A DNA stretch of 64,000 bases, from the NCBI GenBank assembly GCA_001662425.1, contig BDDC01000021.1:25337-89336 (forward strand), given 5' to 3'. The notes below the pieces were generated by a model, which did no database searches, had not been told where the DNA came from, and was given only the letters and a program-made list of their open reading frames with translations. The position numbers and the translations under genes were made by a program. Each line of letters begins with the position of its first letter. Within the stretch, counting starts at the first letter, position 1. This DNA comes from Chlamydomonas sphaeroides. Taxonomy: Eukaryota; Chlorophyta; Chlorophyceae; Chlamydomonadales; Chlamydomonadaceae. Shown here piece after piece: positions 45,701 through 56,945 of the stretch.

Positions 45701-48700
45701 CCTTCGTTCGCAACAGGGCCGTGGTGGGCGGCGGCGCGATCTCGGTCTCTGCCGTTCGCCGAATCACCCCAGAGCTCGAGGACGCGGCAGCGCCGCAGGA
45801 CGGCGACAGCAGCGGGCGTCTGCTGGCCGCCTCAGCAGCTGCAGTTAGCGCAGCCCTGCAAGCTTCGGCCGATGGCACTGTGCTGCTCCGCGACTGCCGC
45901 TTTGAGGGCAACGCCCTCCTTGCGAATGCGCCGCTGACAGCAGCACTGATGGCGCAGGAGGCAGCCTCAGAGCTGTGCGGTGGCGGTGCCGTGCGGATGG
46001 TGGGAGCCTTGGCAGGTGGGAGGCTGTGGAAACATTGCAGCGCAACGAACACGACATGCCCGGTCCGCGGCGCTACGTGACTTGACCTGCTGCTTGATGA
46101 GGCTCGATATGCATTAAGCTGGAGGGTCGGTCAGCGGGAGTGCATTCAGGGGGTCTGCCCTCCTACACGTCCTGCTCGTCGTTGCCCCACGGCCAACAGT
46201 CGCCCTGTTTGACCGCGTGGAGCTAGTGGACAACACCGCCGCTACCGGCAACAGCGCCATGACCGCCGCCGGCACGCCACCTTGCGGTAAGTAGGCTGTC
46301 ATGGGGGAGGGAATGCTGGCTCGAGGGAGTGGAAAGTCTCGCACGAGCTGCTGCGCAAAAGACATGAAATACGGCGGGAAGAAGGCCAGCAAAGACGCAG
46401 CAGCGCGCAGAGAGCGTCTCAGCCAGTCCTATTGAATAATCATTTGCTGGCCTCCTTGCTAAGACATGTACTGTCATGCCATCCGACACCCGTACCCTCC
46501 CCCGGCCGCACTCCATTCCGCCCTCAACATCACCTTCCGCTTTAGGCGGCGGAGCGGTCTTGCTTGCGGCTGGTGCCACCGCCGCCCTGCGTTCAACCAA
46601 CATGACGTCCAATGCCGCTTGGGGCGATGGCGGCGGCCTGTACTGCAGCGGCTGCACAGCGCTCTACATGAGCGGTGGCCGGGTGGCCAATTGCAGCAGC
46701 GCAGCGGGCGCAGGGGGCGGCGTCGCCATCGCCTCAGCTGCCAGGGCTGCTCTGCAGGGCGTAACCCTGACAAACAACACAGCGAGCACGGGCGGGGCAG
46801 TGAGCGCCTGGGCCGAGGCGGCTAGCATCTCCAGCCAGCAGGCGACTGCGGGCATCGCCAACAGCTCGCGGCCGGGCATGTGGCTGCTGCTGCACAGCTG
46901 CCTCCTTGCGAACAACACCGCAAGAGGGGAGCCCTCCTCCGGCCCCTCTCAGTTGCCGCCAGCTGCTGTCTATGCTGGTTACGGCGGCGGCGTATTTGTG
47001 GGAGGCACGATTGCAGCCGTCATTAGCCTCAGCGACTTGACGGGAGCCAACACGGCCGCATCGGCAGGTGCTGCGCTGGCGTCCGCGCAGGCGTGCTCGG
47101 GTCAGGTGCTGGATGGCAGTCAAGTAGCGGCACAGACTGCAAGCACAGCTGCGGACGCAGCACTGGGAGCGATGGGTGCACCTGTCCTGGTGAGTCATTG
47201 AGCGGGGTCCTTCTCAATCATAATTTGTACAGGCTTGATCATGCCAGCTGAAGGCCGCTAAACGCACATAATCTACATGCATCTTTCCTCTCACCAACCC
47301 CAGGACCGGGCCCCTTCAACCGCCATGGCACTGGAGTCGACTGCGACCGCTGGCACGCCGTGCTGGCCGCTAGCGCTGTTGGATGGCGCAGTGCTGTCTG
47401 CGGCCAGCATGGCGGCTGAGCGGCGGGCACAGGCGCAGCAGCAGCAGCAGCAGCAAGAGGATGCCCCGAGCGAGCGGGCGGCTCATGCCGCGCTATGGTT
47501 TCACGACTCGTATGCGACAGGCCTGCAAGCGCAGTGCACAGCGGCAGGTTCACGAGTGCTAGCCACGGCCGCCAACGGTAGCGGCCAGGGCCAGCTGCCA
47601 CCTGAGGGTGGTCAGCAGGAGCAGGCGGCAGCTGACGCGCTGGCGGCTGCTATGCTGGGCTTCCCGCCGCAGACCCCGCCAGGTGGAACCCTGCCGATCA
47701 CTTCATCCGCGGGGGTTGCAAACACCTCATCTGCGGCAGACCGCACGCAGCAGCAAGCCCGCGTGGGGTCGGCCCTTCGCGACTGCTTTGCGCTCCAGGC
47801 TGAGGCGACGCTGGGGCCCGCAGCGGCCGCCGAGCTGCTTCAAGAGCCGCCAGCAGCAGCGGGTGGTGGCAGCGCCAACGGCAGCTCGATGTCGTGGGCC
47901 CAGCGCCTGACGCAGGCAAGCAAGTGGGGTGCAGGCAGCATCCAGCCCAACGGGAGCTTTCCGTTGGGTCCTACCGCTAGCTGCCAATGCCTTTAACCAC
48001 CGCTTCTCATGTGCTCTACCGCCGCCCATGCCCAGGCGCTGCTCTACCTGCCGCCCGCCCGCCTGCGGCTGGTGGGGCTGCTCGTGCCAGCACCGGACAC
48101 CAGCCAGACCCCCGCCATCAGCACGGTGCTGGGCCCGCTCGACACCAACCTTGCAGCGGCGGACAGAGCAGCGGCGGCATCGCTGCTGCTGGGCGCGCCA
48201 GCGGAAGGGCCGCCGCCTCGGGTTCTGTCCACCCTACAGGTGTGGCCAATCGTGCGTGGGCGAGGGTCCGGCAGAGGGATGACCGCCTAGACGGCCCACC
48301 ACTCCACGCGGCGCTTCTCCTTGCATGCAGAAACTTGCTTGATCCCTGTTTCCGCACTGCTGCTGTGCCGTACGCCCCAGGTCCCCACCGGCCAGTCGCT
48401 GCGTCTGGCGGTGCAACTGGTCAACGGCGCGGGCCAGGCGGTGCAGGGTGGGTCGGGAGCGAGCCCAAGTGTACGATGCTCCTCCTGCCGCACCCCACCA
48501 CACCGCGCCATGTGCACACCAACCCTACCGCCGCCCCACAGACCACGAGGCCGTCAGTGTGACTCTGCGCATCGCCCCCGACACCCGGGCGGCGCTGCAG
48601 GCGTCCACGTCATTCACGGTGCCCGTTCGGCAAGGGGCGGCGCAGGTGCGCGCGCAGCAGGCTCATTCGTTGGGAGCCAAGCATGGCAGCCAGGAGCTAA

Positions 48701-51700
48701 GCCAGCATGCTGTGCCTCCGTCTCGATGCCCTCGTGCGCCCTCGTGCGTGTTCTTCATGGCTTCATCACGTGCAGCCTCCAAATCTTATATCCAACCCCT
48801 CCCATGCAGTGGGCCGACGTGGTGGCTCGCGGCTGGCCCGGACCCATCAACCTCACCTTTGTCGCCACAGCCGATAGCGCCCAGCTCTACAGCGTGAGCT
48901 GGGGAGACGGGCACGTACGGCTTGCTCGGGGTGTGCTGACGCGGCTCTGTGTGCGTCTCTCGCAGGGGCGGGCGTGACCTGCGTACGTAGCGTATGCATC
49001 TTAATGCCACGCCCCTCGGCGACTGCCTGGCCCTCTGCTTACTCCGCTCCCTCCTGCCCGCAGATCGAGCCGCTGGTCGTACCCGCCTTCCTGTCGCCCT
49101 GCGCGCTGGGCGACGAGCTGGCTGCGGGCCGCGATGCCCTGCCGCCGCCCTACACCTCGTGTTCCAAGTGCGGTGCGGACCGCTTCGGCCTGTGGCGCGA
49201 TGCCCGGGGAGGAGCAGCCAGCAGCTCGGACAGCGCCAGACTAAGCACCGACAACGTCACACGACTGCTTGACCTCGATACAAGGCAATCTGGCTATGAG
49301 GTTATTGGCGCAGCGTTTGATGCCATGGAGGCGGCGCTGTTGCAGGTCGTGCCCTGCCAAAACTGCCCGGATAATGCCATCTGCCCTGGCGGGCCGGTAT
49401 TGGTACCCCGGCCCGGCTACTGGCACAGCTCGCCCAACAGCACCGCCGTGCACCGCTGCCCTTTTACGGATGCGTGCATTGGCGAGGCGCAGGAGGGGCA
49501 GAACGACATGGACAACTACCGCGCAGCAATCGTAGCACAAATGCGAGCTGCGCGAGCCTCAACAGCATCCTTGGCTGCACCCCAGCCTGCTTCAGCACCA
49601 GCCGCTGCCTCTGGCTGCTCCGGGGCCCCTGCCGAGGAAGCGTCCCTGCGGTCCTGCCAGGAGGCCTGGTACGCCAGTGACCCGCCAGGCGCAGCGGTGC
49701 TGGCGGCGTGGGGCCAATGGGCCAATCGCACGGCATCGGATGCGTCCGTCAACAGCAGTGGCGGCTGTGGGAACGGCTCATACCAAGCTTCGCCGCCATG
49801 CCTGCTGTGGGGTGTCCCGACCAGCCACCCAGACAGCTACATGCAGAGGCAGTGCGCAGAGGTGCGGCGAACAATGGGGCTACCTCAAACCGCCCCACGC
49901 TCAGCGCCTGTGGCTATCACTTGACCCAAGCATCTGCACTTCAACAACTTGCTTGCCGCCCCCGCTCCTCACCCACCCAGGGCTACACGGGCAACCTGTG
50001 TGCCGCCTGCACCGCTGGTTACTACATCAACAGCGACTTCGAGTGCTCCAAGTGCCCTGGGATGGGACAAACGATCGTGCTGCTCCTCCTTGGGCTGGCG
50101 GCCAGTACGGCAACGACGCTGTACACCGCGTTTGCCACGTTCACAGAGGTACGAAAAAGCCGGGCAGGGCAGGGACGCCACGGCAGCTTAGGTGCGAAAT
50201 TGACGATCTACGGGCTTAGGGCTGTGGTGGGCTTGCGTGGCAGCTATTCGAGTAGTGGGATTCCAAAAGCAAATGCGCAAGTAGTGCGAATGCAAGATCG
50301 TGTGGTTCCCATCCGCCGGTATTTATGTGGTGCCGTGTTGATTAACGCAGGACCAGACCCTGCCCAAGACCGCAAACGCGGGAGAGGTCTTTAAGGCAAG
50401 CAGACGGGATGACTCATGCGCCAGCAGTCAGACAGGGAAGTGCCGACAACTAACCTGCGCTGCCGACGGAGCGACCTGGAATGCTGCCTCCACCCGACCC
50501 CTTCAGGTCCTGGTGGTCCATGTGCAGTATTTCATCATCGTGACGCACCTCAGCATCGACTGGCCTCGCGTCATCAACAACCTGCAGGTGGGCGGGCACG
50601 GCAGCTTGCCAAGTGCCACCGACGTCCACATGCTCATGAACCCAACATGTCGAACAATGCCGCACCAGCCCGCCTGGCCAAGACGGACGTATGTCGTACA
50701 TCACAATCCTGCATTTCCTCATCTCTGCAATGGGCCAAACCCCAGCCGCTAGCTGCCCGCCCCCTTGCACTTACCAGTGGGCGGCTTAACTACTTGATGT
50801 CTCTTCCTTGCTGCCCGTCACGAATCCCCGCTCCGTGCTAGCAGCTGGTGTACTGTTCCACCAGCTGAGCCGGGGGGCCCTGACCAGAGCTGCTGGCGGG
50901 TGGGCAACCGCCTTCTGATGCATACCGACCCAGGCATCCCTGCTGCCCATTCCGCTCAGGCCGCCGTGGGCATGATTACGGGCGCCGAGACCTACATCGC
51001 CTACTCGCCCTCGTGCCTCTTCCCCAGTGCCGACAGCGCGGGCCAGGCCGCCGCGCAGCTCTTCGGCAGCCTGGCCCTGCCGCTGGCAGTCATCGCCTTC
51101 AGCTGCCTGCTGTGGGCCGTGAGGTGGGTGTGAGATCGCAGGGTTTGTCATCAAAAGCACAGCTGCCGTGCTAGCCATGCAATCCTGACACGGTGCTTGA
51201 ACAAGCAGAAGCCCGGTACTCGCACACAGCTTTTCATGCCCGATAACGCACGCCCGGCCGCCTGGGTGCGGCCCCCTCGCCTGCTGGGTCCCAGGCACTG
51301 GCGCTTCCACCAGGCGCTGCTCCGCCGGAACGTGGCCAGCGGCGGAGGCTTGAACAGCAGTCGTCTGCCCTTTCGGTGGAGCAGCGGTGGCGGCGGCGGA
51401 TCGGCCGGCAGTCCCCGTGGGCTGTTTGTGTCGTCCTCATCATCCCTCACGAGGCATCAGAGGCGCGCGGCGCTGGCTGCTAGCGTGCTGGCAACCACAC
51501 GCGAGCACGAAGAAGAGGTCAAAGCGCAGGACAACGAACCTCCGTCAGGTGCCCTACACCCACTTGATAGTGCCAAGTGCCGCGCTGACACGGCCTGCGA
51601 GGCGGGTGCAGTCGCCGCAACGACGGCTGAGAGGTCGCTTGTCGAGCGCAGCGGCGGCAGCAGTAGCGGCCGCGCTGAGGACGGCAGCATCAAGGCGCCC

Positions 51701-54700
51701 GGCCGCGGTCTGGGCCTGTCGGACGTCGCTAGCGGGGTCGCCATGACGTCGCCGAAGCACGCCAGCTGCGGTCCCACGCCGACGACGGCCGCCTGCTCCA
51801 TTGGCGCTCTATGGCACACCAATGACCTCGCGCATCTGGAGGGATCACAGGCCGGGACGACAGCCGGGGAGGTGGAAGCGACGGGTCACTGGAGCCCCGC
51901 AGGCGTGAGCGCCGAGGCCAGCAGAACAGCGGGGCCGGTGGCGGAGGGCCGGCTGTGGGACCGGCTCAGCAGTGGCGGTGGCGCTACTTCTGCCTCTCCC
52001 TCGGCAAGAAATCTTCCTCCTCCAGCGCAGCAGCACCAGCACCAGCACCAGCACCAGCAGCAGCAGCAACAGGCGGCATCCGAGCTGTGCACGGCCCAGT
52101 CTCCCAACGCGGACACCGCTGCCGCTGCACAGGCGTGTACCATTGGCATTGCGCTAAGTAGTCCGTCGACCAGCACCGCAGTCGTCATTCCGCGGCTGCA
52201 GCAGGACGCAGCGAGGGCCGGCCATGTGTCGCTAGCACCCGACGGCCGGACGCCAGGGCGCCAGGAGCGCGGGCCTCTGGGATTGCTTCACACACGCTAC
52301 TCGCTGCCCGTGTCCAGCGGCAACGCACAGGGAGGGAGGTACCTGCCAGCATCGCGCAGCACGGGCGTGCAGCGCAGCACACCAAGACACACCCACGCGT
52401 CCCACGAGCCAGTTGCTCAGAGGCTGAAGGGCGATGATGACAGGGGGACCGATACGCCCGACAGCAGCGGTGTGGATACGCCCAGTGGTGGCGAGCGGCC
52501 GAGCGGCGGCCGCCACTCAGCAGCAGCCGGCTGGGGCCGTAGGAGCCCGGGCTCGCGGCGCCTCAGCGTGATGAACAACCTGGGCTCACAGACGCTCCGC
52601 CACACCGCGAACGCACTGGCGCGGGCCAAGTCCCTCGCAGCGGCAGCCGTGCCGCTCAAGGTCAGCCGCGACTCGGCGCTGGTGCACGTGGACACTGCGG
52701 TGAGCCTGGAGCCGTGCGAATGAAGTGAGAGCTGGGAAGCTTCTGTTGGCAGTTGTGGCAGCAGCACGGCAGGCGCGTGGGTCCGAACGCAGAAGCGGAA
52801 AGGGGCTATACTTGGGCCACGTAACACGCACGAAAATAGACGACACGTGCAGAGTGTGTGGAATAGAGTCCCCACGCCCGCCACCGTGACGCACGGTAAA
52901 CTGTGTACGGATAGCGGCCCCGCCCCTGTCGAACATTTTTGCCGCAGGTGAGCCTTCCAGCTCAGCTGATGATGATGGTCCTCATTGCGGTCTTCATCCT
53001 CTACCCGGCGCTGGCCCAGGCACGAACTGGGGTGGCACGCCTGGAGCCTTCGGCAAAGGAATTTATGGTCGTGCTACAGTTGCATATGGCTCCGCGCTGC
53101 CATATTTCCAAGTTAAATTGGTGACTCTCCGCCGCCCAATTACGTATCATGCCGGTCCCCAGGTGTCGTTGTCTGTGTTTGCTTGTTACCGCATCGATGA
53201 CGGCAGTGGCATGTTTGGGGAGCTGCAGGAGGTAGGCCATCAGCAGGCACTGCTGGTATCAGGCGACTCGCTCGTGCGTTGGGCGGGGTTGCGTGGTGAG
53301 CTGCTCAGCGTGACGGCTGCCCCTCTCTGCCGCTGTCCCTCGCTTGCTCTCAGGCGACCTGGCCCTGGGGCTACTGGGTCCGCGACATGAATGCTGAGTG
53401 CTACCGGGGCACACATGCCTCGCTGTACCTGCCAGTGGGCATCGTGAGTAGGGCGGAGTGCGATGGCGGGCGCCTGCTGGCTCGTGTCGTGAGGTCTCAT
53501 CAACACCGCTTCATTCCCCGTGCAACCCGGGCCCAGGTCGCTGTGCTGGCATTCTGCATCGCTCCCCCGCTGACGACGTTCCTTATGATGTGGAATAAAC
53601 GCCATAAGCTGGACAGCCACCACACCTCGCAGACGTACGGCTTCCTGTACAAGAGATACAAGTGAGCGGGGTGGGATGGCGGGAGAGCGGGGAGGGGCCT
53701 GCACCTCCCACGGCAGCAGCATGCCCGCTGCCGCTGCTTACTCGCCCCAATCGATCGCCCCAATGCAGGCCGCGCTACTACTTTTGGGGCAGCGTGCAGC
53801 AGCTGCAAACCCTGGCGCTGGTGATTGTGGACGTGTTCGGCAGGTGGGCTGGAAGGCTGAGCAGGCAAGGCAGCTGGGTCCCGAATAATGATGCATGGAT
53901 ACGTCCCTGCCCATGCTCCTAATCGTTCGCCACAGGGCGCTGCCTGTGGTGCAGCAGGCGCTCCTCATGCTGGTAAGGAGGATGCGGGCGGGCGTGTATT
54001 AATTGCCTGCCTGCCTGCCTCGCAGCCCCGCCATCCGACCACCCGGCCCTCCACCCCCAGGTCTGCTTCACAGCAATCAGCCTAGCTAGTATGGCAGCCG
54101 CCCCTCTTCGCTCCCGGCTGCTGGTGGTGCTAGAGTTCCTCAGCCTGGGGGTGCTCAGCCTCACCATCACGCTGGGCCTGTTTTCGGTGGACCAGCAGAG
54201 GAACACCGCCGACGGGGTAAGCCGAAGGAGCGGGACAGCAGGGTTTAAGCGTGGGTCTCCTTGCTAGAGTCGGTGCTGGGGTGCGAGGCTCGGGAGGCTG
54301 TCTGTGACTGCACCGCTCCACCTGCTTACTTATGCCCGCCCGCAATAACGTTTCTAACTTCTCCTCATGGCGCCCTCACTTGAATTCCCCACAGGGAGAC
54401 GACACCGTGCTCGGCATCGTCATCCTCGTGCTCAACGCAATGCTGATTGCCTTCTTCGTCCTGTCCATGGCCCGTGCAAGCACCGGCCTCCTGTCCGAGG
54501 CCGCGGCTGCCATGTCCCGCATCGGCACCGCGGTCCGGGCCCACTGCAGCCGGTGTGGGAGCAGGGCCACAACAGCAGCAGACGAGGCGGCTGTCCATGC
54601 CGACGTCACCGCCGCTCCTCCTACCAAGTTGTCTGCCGATGGTGACGGCCGCAGCTGCAGCAGCGGGCCCAACCCGGTTTCAGGCAACAGCCCGGGTGCT

Positions 54701-54826
54701 GGGCCCGCCTCGATGTACGGCGGCGTTGCCAGCAGGCACGGCGACGCTTCGGGCTACGGCCCCGTTAAGCCAGCAACGCTGGGCGGGGAGACCGGGGCGC
54801 TGGACCGGTCACAGGAGCGGAGGTAG
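33712..54826 (+). CDS. Gene B: giant PMP-repeat / Cys-rich / multi-pass membrane protein, complete copy
   Basis: The only complete member of the array. Forty-seven exons sum to 11916 nt, which is 3971 residues plus TAG, with every junction in phase. ATG 33712 is chosen because it opens a signal peptide (LRWHFAALALLALSS) matching that of gene C; the upstream in-frame GTG at 33679 is not needed. Order of parts: signal peptide; Pro-rich stalk (residues about 45-130, PPPAEEW...PPWPPSQPDWPP...PLPPRPPRPL); a conserved domain with ATECRLLL and VRVVLGPSVAPY; PMP-like repeats about 350-2376; Ala/Gln-rich and beta-rich linker to 2733; Cys-rich module 2734-3035; then membrane helices to 3971, interrupted by a 468-residue loop. 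Many N-x-S/T sequons suggest heavy glycosylation. Expected at the plasma membrane or flagellar surface as an adhesin, sensor or channel-like protein; none of these is shown by sequence alone. Confidence 0.88.
38667..38690 (+). other. 24-nt micro-exon of gene B
   Basis: Encodes VSRNMAKQ between a CAG acceptor and a GTGCGT donor, phase 0 on both sides. The same-sized exon occurs at the matching place in gene A (4075-4098, VLANVASQ) and gene C (62751-62774, VEGNIAMQ). Only the general beta-strand/N-x-A pattern and the length are strictly kept, which supports it as real. Confidence 0.8.
39961..40120. repeat. 28-bp perfect direct repeat in gene B intron 16
   Basis: The same 28 bases occur at 39961-39988 and 40093-40120, enclosing about 104 bp that includes an AT-rich patch. 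It may mark a small insertion or a local duplication. No transposon ends or coding sequence were seen in between. Confidence 0.85.
43606..48239 (+). other. Gene B, large PMP-repeat exons and linker
   Basis: Exons 25-30: 43606-45248, 45460-46015, 46200-46286, 46546-47189, 47304-47915, 48036-48239. Exon 25 (1643 nt) encodes an uninterrupted series of repeats such as SGSGGALWARRLLRLDVS and NTAGRNGGALSLGALP. Exon 28 supplies the sequence missing from the gene A assembly gap. Exon 29 ends at the GC donor CAG|GCAAGC and contains a short Gln run (AQAQQQQQQQED). Confidence 0.85.
48381..50148 (+). other. Gene B, beta-rich linker, Cys-rich module and first membrane helix
   Basis: Exons 31-35: 48381-48447, 48542-48645, 48810-48893, 49064-49861, 49981-50148. 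Cys pattern: SPCALGDEL, CSKCGADRFGLW, CQNCPDNAICPGG, PGYWHSSPNSTAVHRC, CLLWGVPTSHP, then GYTGNLCAACTAGYY and FECSKCPGMG, running straight into a hydrophobic helix. All motif cysteines seen in gene A are kept, consistent with disulfide-bonded extracellular modules under constraint. Confidence 0.85.
50351..54826 (+). other. Gene B, C-terminal multi-pass membrane domain
   Basis: Exons 36-47: 50351-50395, 50507-50587, 50960-51123, 51295-52699, 52948-53019, 53163-53231, 53354-53443, 53537-53661, 53769-53843, 53936-53972, 54061-54216, 54395-54826. Roughly nine hydrophobic helices. Exon 39 (51295-52699) is the large loop: its ends are conserved with gene A (HWRFHQALLRRNVASGGG and VPLKVSRDSALVHVDTAV), but its middle is unrelated and includes a mixed Gln/His run near 52025-52070. 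The extracellular loop CYRIDDGSGMFG...WPWGYWVRDMNAECYRGTH is almost unchanged between A and B. The final exon has a Ser/Gly-rich tail after the last helix. Confidence 0.83.
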
Positions 54827-56945
54827 CAGCGGCCCTCTCGCACCAACGGCTCGCAGCACTAGCTATCTAGTTGGCGAGCGAGGCAGGGCTGTCAGGGTGG
54901 TTTCGCGCTGCGGCCGGGGCAGCATGCACGGCGTGCATGTATGAGTGGATGGATGCGTGCGGCTGCCCGGCATGCAGCTGGTGTCGCGTGCACCGAAGCA
55001 GGCTCTCGGCCGGCTAGCGATTGCCGCGGCAAGGGCACTGGAGGCCTGGGGAAGCGGAAGGCCGGCGGCCGCTTCAGGCGTGGTCTTCATCGCTTCAGGT
55101 TCTTGATGAAGTCGCATTATTCGTACATTGCTGGAGGGCACTGGTGACGAGCGACCTGGTACTGGTGGGTGCTGCCAGTTCGGCGGCTTGCCGGGGGGCT
55201 GCAAATGTACCCCAGATAGATAGATAACCCGTGTTGTTAACCCTTCCCGTGTTGCTGGCGTCAATGCCTGGCACGTTCCCGTGCAGTCTGGCTTGCTGGA
55301 ATGGCATGTTACGGTTCGTTCCCTATTGCTACTCATACTTTTCATAAGCTGTGTCGTGACGAGGGTGCTCGTAAACTACTTATTGCATGTCACGTGTCTG
55401 CGTGATTATTAATCCGTGTGAGAGTACGGCTGTGTACTGGAGCGATGCTTGAGCAGGGCGCAGCTCGCTCAGGGCAAACAGCCGTCGGCCTGCTGCGGTG
55501 ACAATTACGCTTTGCGTTGTAGTGCGGTAACTTGGAGTTCCCATGCTGCGTGCGCTTATCCATCACGTACGCCACTTATCTGCAAACTATCTGGGTGTAC
55601 CTGCGTAAGTTCCTTGCTGTGTTTCCGTACTTGAGACCCGAGAGGCATTGTTGCGCGCACGTGCGGCGGCGGCTGCACGCCCGGCGTTGGTACATATGCA
55701 TGTCGTTAGTTGCATTCTCATACATAGGTTGCCAGGGCATCTGTGCCTCCCTGGCGGAGAGACGGATTGCATCAGTCTAGCAAGCCAGGGCGTGTGTGTC
55801 AGGGTGTGACGTCGGCGGTTCCCTGCTGGCTACCACGGCAGCGGCCTACGTGCGTGTAAGCAGAGTAAGCCAAGCGGGCAGTGCAATCGGCTCCTCAAGG
55901 GCCCCCTCACGACCCCTGGCGCAGCTGCGCGGCTTCCAGAGGCCACGCAAGCGATTTATTTTGAGCGCGCACACGGCGGTGGTGCGGCGGCGCAACGGCT
56001 CCGCGCTCAGCGAACAGGCCATTGCGCAGCCCTGCGAGCTGCTGTGATGGCTGCGGGATGCCCCCGCCTGTGAAGCCGCAGCTGGCTAGGGACCCCGGCG
56101 CAGCGCGGCTGCTGGCTGGCTGTCACGAGCAGCTGGAGCGCGCGGCTGCGCTTTGTCTGGCGCCCCGCTGCTGAGAGAGCGACTCGGCCGCACAGCAGCT
56201 CCGTCAACCAGTTCGGTGATGCCGCCGCCTGGCGTGAGCTGCAGCAGCTGCGGGGCTGCGCTGCTGCAGGGCCAGCATCAGCGCCACCGGGCGGTGCGCT
56301 GCTGGGTGGGCCGCGGTCGCCATCACGCACGGCTGGCCCGCAAGGAGCGGGGCGCACGCTGCGGAGAGCGGCTTGCAAGCAAGTGGCTGCGGGCTGCGGT
56401 GTGACGCGCAGATGCATGGGCGTACAGGTGCATGTGCTCGCGGTGGAGCGTTGTGGCTGCTGACGGAAAATATTCGTGGTGAGCTTTTACAAACAGATAT
56501 GTATGTACGGCAGGCGGGGGCGTCGCATATATGCTCGGCGACGCTCGGCGCGCGCCACCTGGGTCTTGCACTGACGGTTGGACCGGCATGACTACTTGGA
56601 CTCATACGCATGTAGGTAAGTAACTCTCACACGTCTATGAGTTCTTATGAGCCTACTCGCGGTTTCGCATCGCTCGCGGCTTGAGCACGAATTCGCGCTC
56701 GCTGGCCAACTGCGAGCTTCTACATAGGACCAATACATACCACAACAACAAGTGCATAGTATTCTGTACACATGGCTATCCTTCCCGCATGCATGTACTT
56801 GAGGCTCTGTTTCCGCGCGGGGCCGATGCTCTTCCGCCTCGGCCGCGATGTTCCAGAAATAGGTGCATGAATCTTTACACGCGTCTCCACTGCTACTTCA
56901 TAGGTCATGCACAGTTGCTGGAGGCGCATCAGAGAGCGCGCGAGC
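54827..56945. other. Intergenic region between genes B and C
   Basis: Contains the gene B 3' flank, an AT-richer middle (about 55210-55780), a decayed coding-like segment (55916-56404) and the 5' region of gene C. A TGTAA at 55855-55859 is the only candidate poly(A) signal noted, but it is about 1 kb past the gene B stop. No intact gene was found. Confidence 0.5.
55916..56404 (+). pseudogene. Decayed coding-like segment, copy 2 (upstream of gene C)
   Basis: Two partly open stretches: one reads AQLRGFQRPRKRFILSAHTA and ends at a TGA at 56045-56047; the second, 56121-56404, is related to 31605-31800 upstream of gene B. Stops and frameshifts separate them. The parent is not recognised and could be a former gene duplicated with the array or an old mobile-element fragment. 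Confidence 0.35.
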
